This document shows positions 16,967 to 24,141 of a DNA stretch of 64,000 nt, piece by piece. Each line of letters opens with the position of its first letter. Position 1 is the stretch's first letter. The notes under the pieces were generated by a model, which was not told the origin of the DNA, made no database searches, and saw nothing but the letters and a program-made list of their open reading frames with translations. The DNA is from Planococcus lenghuensis. GTDB taxonomy: Bacteria > Bacillota > Bacilli > Bacillales_A > Planococcaceae. Both the position numbers and the translations under genes were made by a program. The stretch spans positions 3,576,001-3,640,000 of the forward strand of contig NZ_CP019640.1 of the NCBI RefSeq assembly GCF_001999905.1. The letters are read 5' to 3'.

Positions 16967-18280
16967 TTACTTTCCTCTATAGACAGTTCCTTTTTTAATT
17001 TCTTCTTTCCATTCCGCAGCTTCCATGCCCGGCACTGGACCTTTCAGTAATGGATCGTTTGTTTTATGCATCCATTGTTCCACTTTACCCCGCAGGTCTT
17101 CCAGGACATGCTTATAATTTTCGTCTCCCGCCAGATTAACCTCTTCAAGCGGGTCCTGTTCAAGGTCGTACAATTCCTCTTCGGTGTTCGCTACGTAATA
17201 TCCATCCCTGACAACTTGGCCGGACAGGCTCTCATGGATATCAAAAGGCAGATACACTTTCGGACCGTCCGCAAAATTCCGGATGTATTTATAATAATTA
17301 GTCCGGATGCCTCTCATCGGATGATAGCGGTCATGCCATGTAAGTTCACAGAAAAAGTGGTCCCGCGATTCATACTGTTCTTCTTTTATCAAAGGAAGAA
17401 AACTATAACCATCAATTTCGTCCGGGATTTCTCCTCCGGCAATCTCCAATATTGTTGGCATTAAGTCAATATTGCACAACAGGGCATCCGCTTTGCCACC
17501 CGCTTTCACCATTCCTTTTGGAAATTTCATGATCAGCGCTGTCTCCAAGCCGGCGTCCATTAACGTTCCTTTCGCTCTGGGAAAAGCGATTCCATGATCT
17601 GTCGTATAGATCAAAATGGTATTTTCATCCAGCCCGGTCGTTTCCAATGCTTTTTTGATCCGGCCAATCGCCCGGTCCAGTTCTTTTATAGACCCTTGGA
17701 AATGAGCAATGTCTTCTCGGATTTCTTTTGTATCCGGCAAATAAGGCGGCACTTCCACTGAATCAACCGGGTCCGGTTCAAAATGATCGAATGGCCGGTG
17801 GGTCTCTTCAAAACCAACTGAAGCATAAAACGGCGTTTCATCCCTAGAACGGGATTTTTCGTTCAGGAAATCCTCCAGTTTGTCTGTTACTTTTTCGGCC
17901 GCATTTCCTGGCACTTCAACGACACGGTCATAGCCCAACTTCTCTCCCGTGTATTCTCCATCTATTGATTCATGGAAAAAGCCGAACAGCTGCGTGCTGT
18001 AGCCCGCTTTTTTAATCTCCGAAGGGATGGTTTTAATATCGCTTTTCATTGTATGACCGAGATGCGTCAGCCCCATCAGTCCGTGGTTATGCCCATACAT
18101 TCCGGTCAGGATGCTGCCCCGGCTGGGACTGCACTGCGGCTGAGAGCAGAAATAATTATCGAATTGGATACCTTCTTCTGCAATCCGATTCAGTTCAGGT
18201 GTTTCCACTTTTCTGCCGTAACTGCCCAAATGTCTTCCTGTGTCGTGTGAAATCACCATCAAGATATTCGGTTTCTTCAA
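16967..18280 (-). CDS. Sulfatase (type I, formylglycine-dependent), cytoplasmic
   Basis: About 437 residues. Hydrolyses sulfate esters or sulfamates. The N-terminal PNILMVISHDTGRHLGSYG provides metal ligands; QPQCSPSRGSILTG contains the CxPxR motif whose Cys is oxidised to formylglycine; and IYTTDHGIAFPRAKGT gives the second metal site. The style resembles heparan N-sulfatase/SGSH-like sulfatases. No signal peptide is seen, so the substrate must enter the cell first. The upstream ATG at 18289 abuts GGAGG directly; TTG at 18280 is better spaced and gives MKKPNILMV. The maturation enzyme is encoded immediately upstream and a TauE/SafE exporter downstream. The natural substrate is unknown. Confidence 0.9.
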   Translation of the reverse strand: MKKPNILMVISHDTGRHLGSYGRKVETPELNRIAEEGIQFDNYFCSQPQCSPSRGSILTGMYGHNHGLMGLTHLGHTMKSDIKTIPSEIKKAGYSTQLFGFFHESIDGEYTGEKLGYDRVVEVPGNAAEKVTDKLEDFLNEKSRSRDETPFYASVGFEETHRPFDHFEPDPVDSVEVPPYLPDTKEIREDIAHFQGSIKELDRAIGRIKKALETTGLDENTILIYTTDHGIAFPRAKGTLMDAGLETALIMKFPKGMVKAGGKADALLCNIDLMPTILEIAGGEIPDEIDGYSFLPLIKEEQYESRDHFFCELTWHDRYHPMRGIRTNYYKYIRNFADGPKVYLPFDIHESLSGQVVRDGYYVANTEEELYDLEQDPLEEVNLAGDENYKHVLEDLRGKVEQWMHKTNDPLLKGPVPGMEAAEWKEEIKKGTVYRGK

Positions 18281-18328
18281 AATAGACATCCTCCTTTAAT
18301 CACTTTATCTGAAAATCTGAACCCTTAT

Positions 18329-18353
18329 ACTTTTAACCATATTGGTTAAAAGT
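18329..18353. promoter_or_regulatory. Perfect 10-bp inverted repeat between the FGE and sulfatase genes
   Basis: ACTTTTAACC and GGTTAAAAGT flank a 5-base spacer (ATATT). Neither strand has the T-run of a terminator, so an operator is more likely. It lies about 50 bases ahead of the sulfatase start, suggesting internal control of sulfatase, regulator and exporter, possibly by the ROK protein encoded two genes downstream. Confidence 0.55.
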
Positions 18354-18392
18354 GGTCATAAGATTCTTATCCAACGTAACAAAACCAGTCGA

Positions 18393-19349
18393 TTACAGCA
18401 ATTGGTCTGAGATACAGCGAAAACCGATATTCCCCGCTGAACTGTCGATTGTATTAGAAGTACGAGCCGCTACCCGGTATCTGTTACAGTAGGATTCATG
18501 ACAAAGATAAGACCCTCCCCGCATTGCTCTGTTCGGCTCTTGTCCGGCAGGCAGTACAGCTTCCGGACTTGGCGTAAAGGCATTCGTACACCATTCCCAC
18601 ACATTTCCGGCCATATTGTATAATCCATATCCATTCGGAGGAAATGAACGGGCCGGCGCCGTCCCTGCATAGCCATCTTCCATTGTGTTAGCAGTCGGAA
18701 ACTTCCCCTGCCAGATATTGCAATGATGCTTATCTTCAGGAATCAATTCGTTTCCCCACGGGTATTTAGTTTGCTCCAAACCTCCGCGAGCGGCGAATTC
18801 CCATTCCTTTTCAGTCGGCAGCCGTTTGCCTGCCCAATTGCAAAACGCCATGGCATCATTCCAGGACACGTGAATGACCGGGTGATCCATCCGATTTTCT
18901 ATCGTTGAGCCGGGTCCTTCCGGTTGAAACCAGTAAGCGCCTTCGACTGCAAACCACCACGGTGTTCCTGTTACCTGCTGCATCACTGCATTTAGTGAAG
19001 GAGAGATAAATTGATAGAAGACGAAAGACCACCCAAACCCTTCCGCTTCTGTTCTATAACCGGTTTCCTGGATGAATTGCCTAAATTCTTCGTTTGTCAC
19101 GACATGGCTGTCCATATAAAAAGAATTCACTCTCTCCTTTTTCACCGGACCCTCACAATCCGCTTCAACCCCTTCCTGATCGTTAGTTCCCATCAGGAAC
19201 TCTCCACCTTCAATAAAAATCATCTTTTCATAAAAGCGGATTGATTTCTCCTCTGAAGCGGCAGCAATGCGTTCAATTTTGATTATGTCTTTACTGCTTA
19301 TTTGTGATCTGCTTGCTGAGCAGCAAGATTTCATTTCATCGTTCAGCAA
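18393..19349 (-). CDS. Formylglycine-generating enzyme (sulfatase-maturating, aerobic type)
   Basis: About 318 residues. Oxidises the Cys of the sulfatase CxPxR motif to formylglycine using copper and oxygen. The FGE-sulfatase domain spans about residues 40-315: IEGGEFLMGTND, HPVIHVSWNDAMAFCNWAG, RLPTEKEWEFAARGG, YNMAGNVWEWC, and the copper-binding cysteine pair in RGGSYLCHESYCNRYRVAAR, which marks a genuine FGE and not a distant relative. The GTG at 19367 overlaps the AAAGGAGGAG ribosome site, so translation more likely begins at TTG 19349 (MLNDEMKSCCSASR). Just after the start it carries CSASR, itself a sulfatase-like CxAxR motif. First gene of the module. Confidence 0.9.
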   Translation of the reverse strand: MLNDEMKSCCSASRSQISSKDIIKIERIAAASEEKSIRFYEKMIFIEGGEFLMGTNDQEGVEADCEGPVKKERVNSFYMDSHVVTNEEFRQFIQETGYRTEAEGFGWSFVFYQFISPSLNAVMQQVTGTPWWFAVEGAYWFQPEGPGSTIENRMDHPVIHVSWNDAMAFCNWAGKRLPTEKEWEFAARGGLEQTKYPWGNELIPEDKHHCNIWQGKFPTANTMEDGYAGTAPARSFPPNGYGLYNMAGNVWEWCTNAFTPSPEAVLPAGQEPNRAMRGGSYLCHESYCNRYRVAARTSNTIDSSAGNIGFRCISDQLL

Positions 19350-19691
19350 AATTCTCCTCCTTTCCACTTATTATTGTACAAACTTGATTGTATACCCTAT
19401 TAATTTAAATTAAAAGTCAAATTATTAGAATATTTATTACTTGAGCCAGCTGTCCTATTGTTTTTCCCGAACCGCTAAATTAACCGAAGTTTTTGTATGA
19501 ATAGCCGCTTTTGAAAAGAGTGGAAAATTTAACAAGCACTTTTCCCCATTTCAGCTTTTTACTTTTAGTCCACAGAACAACCTTGCTTAGCGGCACGCTA
19601 TAGAAATATTCGCACTTCTATTTTGGTTCCTCTATAATTGTCCTTACCAGACAAGAAAACTCTGTACGGACAAAGGAGATGCTTCCCCATA
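19350..19691. other. Divergent intergenic region (FGE / DUF2294)
   Basis: About 340 bases without a gene. It holds the AAAGGAGGAG site of the FGE gene, a TATACAAT-like -10 for the minus strand near 19386-19393, and a perfect AT-only palindrome TTAATTTAAATTAA at 19400-19413 that could be an operator. For the plus strand, TATAAT at 19633-19638 is a likely -10 with no clear -35. Confidence 0.4.
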
Positions 19692-20390
19692 ATGAGTAAT
19701 CAGAAACTTGCCGCAGAAGTCGGCAACTACATTTCCGGCTTGCTGCGGGAGCATTTCGGAAAAGGTCCTACATCGGCTTATGTCATCATCAAACCGCCTT
19801 TCTTCTTCGTCCACCTCCGGGGATTCCTGGCTCCTACTGAACGGATTTTGCTGAATCAGAAGGAGACCAAACGAATCTTGGAGATCCGGGATTTACTGAT
19901 GGATGAACTGAAATCCAGAGTGAAAATCGATTTATGGAAACAGGCGGGACTGGATGTCCTGGACATTTACAGCGACTGGAACCTTGAAAACAAAACCGGC
20001 GTAGTCCTCGGCATTCTCGATGAAGAAACAGCAGAAGAAACGCTGGCTTGGCCGGGAGGAATCAGCAGGGAGCTCGTGCTGAAAGAAATGAACAAGGCAA
20101 GCGCTGTTGTGGAAAAAACACCGGGCGAGACAGCAATCTACTGGATGAACGACCGCATTGTTTTAATCGTCCGGGAGGATATTCTTGTGCCGATCGAAAA
20201 GGAATTGATCCGGCTCGGACATGGTGAAATACTCAAAAGCGCCAAGCGGCCGCTTGAGCGGAGCTCAGTTTTTACCGGCCGACTTAAAACAGCGCTTGAC
20301 CGGCAGATCAGTGAGGTTTTTGTTGATTGGGATTTTGAAGGGGATATCAGCTATATGGTTCTCATCCTTGATGGTGAACCCGCTGATTAA
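19692..20390 (+). CDS. Tandem DUF2294 protein
   Basis: 232 residues from ATG 19692. It contains two consecutive DUF2294-like halves: the first with YVIIKPPFFFVHLRGFLAPTE near residue 30 and the second with YWMNDRIVLIVREDILVPIE near residue 140, suggesting an internal duplication. Soluble, no signal peptide or membrane segment. DUF2294 proteins in Bacilli have no established biochemical role. AAAGGAGAT lies upstream at a slightly long spacing. It stands alone with its own terminator; divergent from the sulfatase module, with no evident functional link. Confidence 0.8.
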   Translation: MSNQKLAAEVGNYISGLLREHFGKGPTSAYVIIKPPFFFVHLRGFLAPTERILLNQKETKRILEIRDLLMDELKSRVKIDLWKQAGLDVLDIYSDWNLENKTGVVLGILDEETAEETLAWPGGISRELVLKEMNKASAVVEKTPGETAIYWMNDRIVLIVREDILVPIEKELIRLGHGEILKSAKRPLERSSVFTGRLKTALDRQISEVFVDWDFEGDISYMVLILDGEPAD

Positions 20391-20397
20391 AAGAGTG

Positions 20398-20427
20398 TCG
20401 CCCGCCAGCTGACGGCGGACGATTTTT
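20398..20427 (+). terminator. Terminator of the DUF2294 gene
   Basis: Stem TCG.CCGCC / GGCGG.CGA with one mismatch followed by TTTTT, immediately after the stop codon. Confidence 0.6.
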
Positions 20428-20428
20428 G

Positions 20429-20623
20429 TTAAGTATTCAGAAATGGCGGCGATTGGCAATGCGGGCACTCGCTGTACCGCTGCTCTCCGCGGAGACTGTT
20501 TACATAGGAAGAGGAAGCCGTGAATTCACGCTGCTCGACCGGTGTCTTTAAAAAGCCGCACCGGTCTCCCGCATAGAGTTTTCGGTGGATTTTCTTTTGA
20601 ACATGGTCAATGAAATAATCCAT
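20429..20623 (-). CDS. Small hypothetical protein with a C-terminal CxxC
   Basis: 64 residues. Hydrophilic, with a single Cys at about position 22 and a CPHC pair near the C-terminus (YSECPHCQSPP), which could bind zinc but is too short for a full zinc ribbon. AAAGGAAGGA sits seven bases before the ATG, a good ribosome site. A strong rho-independent terminator and a possible short leader transcript lie just upstream on the same strand, so the gene may be controlled by attenuation. Family not recognised. Confidence 0.5.
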   Translation of the reverse strand: MDYFIDHVQKKIHRKLYAGDRCGFLKTPVEQREFTASSSYVNSLRGEQRYSECPHCQSPPFLNT

Positions 20624-20654
20624 TAATCGATCCTTCCTTTCCGTTCAGAATATA

Positions 20655-20774
20655 AATAAAAAACGCCGAAAAGAGCCTGTTGCCAGGCTCTTTTCGGCGT
20701 TATCGACAGCGCTATTGTCTGCAATAGGACACCAGAACATAAAATTTAAATTCCCGCTTACCCGAAACAGTATA
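20655..20774 (-). ncRNA. Candidate small RNA or attenuated leader
   Basis: On the minus strand a TATACT -10 (20769-20774) is followed about 60-75 bases later by a hairpin CTATTG-CAGA-CAATAG and then by an 18-bp perfect stem (20662-20701) with a T-rich tail TTTTTTATTT. No protein gene precedes this terminator on that strand, so it would end a transcript of about 105 bases. It may be a free small RNA or the regulated leader of the small CxxC protein gene just downstream. The -35 region is weak. Function inferred only from architecture. Confidence 0.45.
20662..20701 (-). terminator. Strong rho-independent terminator without an upstream protein gene
   Basis: 18-bp perfect inverted repeat (AACGCCGAAAAGAGCCTG with its complement) and a 4-base loop; the T-run is on the minus strand only. 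Confidence 0.8.
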
Positions 20775-20895
20775 ACGCATTTTGTTGAATCGATAAAGGG
20801 AAGCCCTTCCCTTCTCCTTCTTCCCGTCTTTCTTTCATCCGCAGATTCTGGTAGCCTTACCCAATACTCACACTTTATGCAGAAAGGAACTCTTT

Positions 20896-22080
20896 ATGAC
20901 TGAATCCGCTCCCCGGTTATGGACGAAAGATTTTATCATTGTTTCTTCCATTAATTTCATCCTGGCACTCATTTTCTATCTGCTCATGGTAACAATTGCT
21001 GTCTACGCAGTGGATGCTTACGGCGCTTCAACGAGTGAGGCAGGACTCATTACCGGCATTTTCATTATTGGTGCGCTGACTGGCCGGCTGCTGACCGGCC
21101 GTGTGATTGACTCATTCGGCCGGCGCCGGATTTTGTTTATCGGACTGTCCTGCTTTATCGCTGCCACTTTTCTGTATTTCATCGATTTGAATATCGCTTT
21201 TCTGCTGTTCACCCGCTTTGTTCATGGAATTTCAATCGGGATTGCAAGCACCGCAACCGGTACAATCGTGGCACAGATCATACCGGATGCCCGAAAAGGG
21301 GAAGGGATCGGTTATTTCAGCATGAGCACGACGCTGTCAACTGCCGTCGGTCCGTTCATCGGCCTGTTTATGACACAGCACTTCACGTTTCAGCTGCTGT
21401 TCGTCCTCTGCCTGCTGTTCGAAGCGATCGGCCTAGTACTGGCATTCTTCCTGAAAGTGACTGAAGCGGATCCCGCAGCTGTCATGGATGCGCCGAAAGG
21501 ACTGAAGTTCTCAAGTTTTGTTGAGCCGCGCGCCGTTCCGATCGCCTGTATTACGCTTGCCGTTTCGTTTTGTTATGGCAGTGTGTTATCATTCATCAGC
21601 TTTTATGCCATTGAGCTGGACCTGGTGGAAGCGGCAGGTTTCTTTTTTCTTGTCTACGCTATTGCAGTTCTGCTGTCCCGCCCGTTCACCGGCAGGCTGA
21701 TGGACCGGAAAAACGCAAATGTTGTCATGTATCCGGCACTCTTCATCCTTGCAGCCGGTATGCTCCTGCTAAGTTCGGCAGATGGCAGCGTGCTGCTGCT
21801 CTTGTCCGGGGCACTGATCGGACTCGGATTCGGCAATATACAGTCGACAACACAGGCAATCGCCGTCAAACTGACACCGCCTCACCGTTTCGGACTTGCC
21901 ACGTCAACGTTTTTCATTTTCATGGATGCAGGCCTCGGGTTTGGGCCTTATCTCCAGGGTTTCCTGATTTCCCAGACGAGTTACAGCATGTTATACGCAA
22001 TTTTAGGAGCCGTCGTCCTGGCCACTGTACCGCTTTACTATATGCTGCACGGACGAAAAGAAAAACCGGCAATGAGCTGA
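20896..22080 (+). CDS. MFS transporter
   Basis: 394 residues with about 12 predicted membrane helices. The loop between helices 2 and 3 has the MFS motif GRLLTGRVIDSFGRRR, and motif-like GRLMDRKNANVV recurs in the second half. It resembles the Bacillus YwoG/YfmO-type drug-efflux or metabolite exporter group. AGAAAGGAA precedes the ATG. Single-gene unit; the stop codon is embedded in a bidirectional terminator. Substrate unknown. Confidence 0.88.
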   Translation: MTESAPRLWTKDFIIVSSINFILALIFYLLMVTIAVYAVDAYGASTSEAGLITGIFIIGALTGRLLTGRVIDSFGRRRILFIGLSCFIAATFLYFIDLNIAFLLFTRFVHGISIGIASTATGTIVAQIIPDARKGEGIGYFSMSTTLSTAVGPFIGLFMTQHFTFQLLFVLCLLFEAIGLVLAFFLKVTEADPAAVMDAPKGLKFSSFVEPRAVPIACITLAVSFCYGSVLSFISFYAIELDLVEAAGFFFLVYAIAVLLSRPFTGRLMDRKNANVVMYPALFILAAGMLLLSSADGSVLLLLSGALIGLGFGNIQSTTQAIAVKLTPPHRFGLATSTFFIFMDAGLGFGPYLQGFLISQTSYSMLYAILGAVVLATVPLYYMLHGRKEKPAMS

Positions 22081-22101
22081 AGTGAGCTCATTGCCGGTTT
22101 T
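22062..22101. terminator. Bidirectional terminator between the MFS and GGDEF genes
   Basis: 17-bp perfect inverted repeat AAAACCGGCAATGAGCT with its complement and a 6-base loop; A/T runs flank both sides, serving the convergent genes. It includes the stop codon of the MFS gene. Confidence 0.85.
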
Positions 22102-22106
22102 CGGCT

Positions 22107-23519
22107 TCAGTAACTGGAAATGACCCGGTTCTTGCCGTCATCCTTTGCCCGGTACAGTGCCATATCTGCGTTGTGAAACAGCTCATCAAACGTGGTAACC
22201 GCTCCTTCTCCATTATCCGACACCCCGATGCTTGCCGTAACAGTCGCTGTCTTCCCATTTTTTTCGATTTCCAGGTTGCGGAGTGTTTCTGCCAGCCGCT
22301 CCGCTTTTTTCATGCCCGCTTCAAATGTGGCATTATACAATATGATGATGAATTCATCACCGCCATACCTGCCAATTAAATCGTTCCGGCGAAACACAGC
22401 TACACACGCCTCGCTCACCTGCCGGATCACTTCATCTCCGAAAAGGTGACCGTGCTCGTCATTGATCTGTTTGAAATTATCGATATCGAACGCAATACAT
22501 ACGACGCTTGTCGATGTCTCTGCTGCATCGGCGAGCCATCGGTTCACGGCCGCCTCTAAGTACGTCCGATTATACAATCCGGTCAGGTGGTCCGTGTTCG
22601 CTTTTTTCTCAATCTCTTCCACCCGGTGCTGCAAACTGAACTTCATCGAAGCGAGTGACAGCTCCTGGCGGCTGATTTCCTCCAACAGGGAAATGTATTC
22701 TTTCTGCACTTCATAAGCCAGCCGTATATCATCCATTGCTTCGCTCAGCCGGATCCGTTCTTCTTGTATCGCTTTACGCAAATAGATATCACCATAGCTC
22801 GCTGCAAGTTCTTTTGCTTCGGTGTATGCGATAAATGCTTCAGCGTACCGCTGCTGTCGGGCATACCAAAACCCCAGCAAGTCCCGGGACTGCGCTTTTT
22901 CCCGGCTGAATGAATCCAGCAGCAGACTTGTCACCATCTCGTTGATATGCGGCCAGGCTTTTTCATACTCGCCCAGTTCGATATAGGCACGCGTAATATT
23001 CAGTTTCACCCGAATTTCCAGTATCCCGCTCCGCGGCAGATGCTTCCTGGCTGCCTCCAGCCCCGCCTGGCCCATACGGAGCGCTTCTGTAAACTCGCCT
23101 TCCGCCAGCAGGAGATGCGAAAAATTGCCATAGCTGCTGCTCAACACATCTTCTTTGCTGAGCTGTCTGGCAATTTTAATACTCTTTTTCAATGTTTCTT
23201 TTGCTTTTCCAAAATCTTTATTGTGCTCATAAAGCAGAAACAGAATGTGATACAGATCCAGAAAGTCCTCGTCTGTCCCGTATCGGGCACAGACTTCCCG
23301 ATGCGCTTCAATATTACGGAATGCTTCTTTAATATCGCCGATGCTGTAGTAGGAAGCAGCGCTGACCACATAGGCCGTCATCATGGCCCGGTGGTCATGT
23401 TGGTCCATGGCAGATTCCAGAAGTTCATAACTGCCTTCAATCGCTTCTTTGTACTTCCCTTCGGCACGCAGGGAAGCAATCTTCTGCTGCAAAACTGCCA
23501 GTTCTTGTTTCTTCATCAT
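22107..23519 (-). CDS. TPR-containing GGDEF diguanylate cyclase
   Basis: 470 residues. N-terminal half (about 1-270) is helical with several TPR-like repeats (EGKYKEAIEGSYELLESA, YSIGDIKEAFRNIEAH, EGEFTEALRMGQAGLEAA). A coiled region (about 270-305) leads into a GGDEF domain with FDIDNFKQINDEHGHLFGD and the intact active site GRYGGDEF. An RRND inhibitory I-site lies five residues before it. No membrane segment, so a cytoplasmic enzyme making c-di-GMP, probably controlled by protein contacts through the TPRs. ATG 23519 is well spaced from GGGAG. One of two c-di-GMP genes here; a c-di-GMP riboswitch lies 3.5 kb away. Confidence 0.9.
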   Translation of the reverse strand: MMKKQELAVLQQKIASLRAEGKYKEAIEGSYELLESAMDQHDHRAMMTAYVVSAASYYSIGDIKEAFRNIEAHREVCARYGTDEDFLDLYHILFLLYEHNKDFGKAKETLKKSIKIARQLSKEDVLSSSYGNFSHLLLAEGEFTEALRMGQAGLEAARKHLPRSGILEIRVKLNITRAYIELGEYEKAWPHINEMVTSLLLDSFSREKAQSRDLLGFWYARQQRYAEAFIAYTEAKELAASYGDIYLRKAIQEERIRLSEAMDDIRLAYEVQKEYISLLEEISRQELSLASMKFSLQHRVEEIEKKANTDHLTGLYNRTYLEAAVNRWLADAAETSTSVVCIAFDIDNFKQINDEHGHLFGDEVIRQVSEACVAVFRRNDLIGRYGGDEFIIILYNATFEAGMKKAERLAETLRNLEIEKNGKTATVTASIGVSDNGEGAVTTFDELFHNADMALYRAKDDGKNRVISSY

Positions 23520-23613
23520 CCGCACTCCCTACACTTCTTCTTATACAGGAAAATATACCTAACTAATGATACCCTATAATTAGTCCTTTATAAACAAGAA
23601 TGTTTAAAATATT

Positions 23614-23642
23614 TTGAGAGAGACTGAAAAAGGGAGTATGAT
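23614..23642 (+). promoter_or_regulatory. Sigma-A promoter of the haem monooxygenase gene
   Basis: TTGAGA (23614-23619), a 17-base spacer and TATGAT (23637-23642), 37 bases before the start codon. No obvious Fur box was recognised. Confidence 0.65.
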
Positions 23643-23679
23643 AGACTTGGTTAGAGACAGAAAGGAGAGATTTATCATT

Positions 23680-24006
23680 ATGTATGTAGTAACAAACCGC
23701 ATTCGGACGAAAAAAGGCTTTGCTGAGAAAATGGCTCCCCGTTTTGCAAAACCCGGCCCGCTTCAGGAAATGGATGGCTTCGTAAAAGTTGAAGTTACGG
23801 TTCGGGACAACGTGGAAGAACATGATGAATTGAATGTCAATATGTACTGGGAAACGCTTGAAAACTTCGAAGCCTGGAAAAACAGTGACACCTTTCGGGA
23901 AGCGCATAAAGGCGGACGCCCTTCCGGTGAAGGCGGCGGTGAATCCCCGATGCTCGGAAGTGAACTTGTAATCGCGAAAGTGGCGGCTGTACTTGAAGCG
24001 AAATAA
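23680..24006 (+). CDS. Haem-degrading monooxygenase (IsdG/HmoA family)
   Basis: 108 residues; an ABM-fold dimeric enzyme that opens the haem ring to release iron. The three residues used by IsdG-type enzymes are apparent: Asn6 (MYVVTN), a Trp in FEAWKNSDTFREAHK and the His closing that stretch. Length fits the family. The correct start is ATG 23680 behind AAAGGAGAG; a longer frame upstream overlaps the promoter. Single gene with own promoter and terminator. Cytoplasmic; likely used for haem iron or haem detoxification. Confidence 0.85.
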   Translation: MYVVTNRIRTKKGFAEKMAPRFAKPGPLQEMDGFVKVEVTVRDNVEEHDELNVNMYWETLENFEAWKNSDTFREAHKGGRPSGEGGGESPMLGSELVIAKVAAVLEAK

Positions 24007-24019
24007 ATAACCGGACCTG

Positions 24020-24057
24020 AAAATCTCCCCCTGCACCTTCTGCAGGGGGAGATTTTT
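24020..24057 (+). terminator. Terminator of the haem monooxygenase gene
   Basis: 16-bp perfect stem AAAATCTCCCCCTGCA with its complement, 5-base loop, then TTTTT. Confidence 0.85.
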
Positions 24058-24100
24058 CAATTGTATAGGCCTGACTGAAGAATGGATATCCTAATCGTTG

Positions 24101-24131
24101 TAAAAACTCATCCTCTCGCACATGAGAGGAT
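24101..24131 (-). terminator. Terminator of cstA
   Basis: On the minus strand ATCCTCTC / GAGAGGAT with a 6-base loop, followed by GAGTTTTT. Confidence 0.65.
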
Positions 24132-24141
24132 AGGTTCTGCG

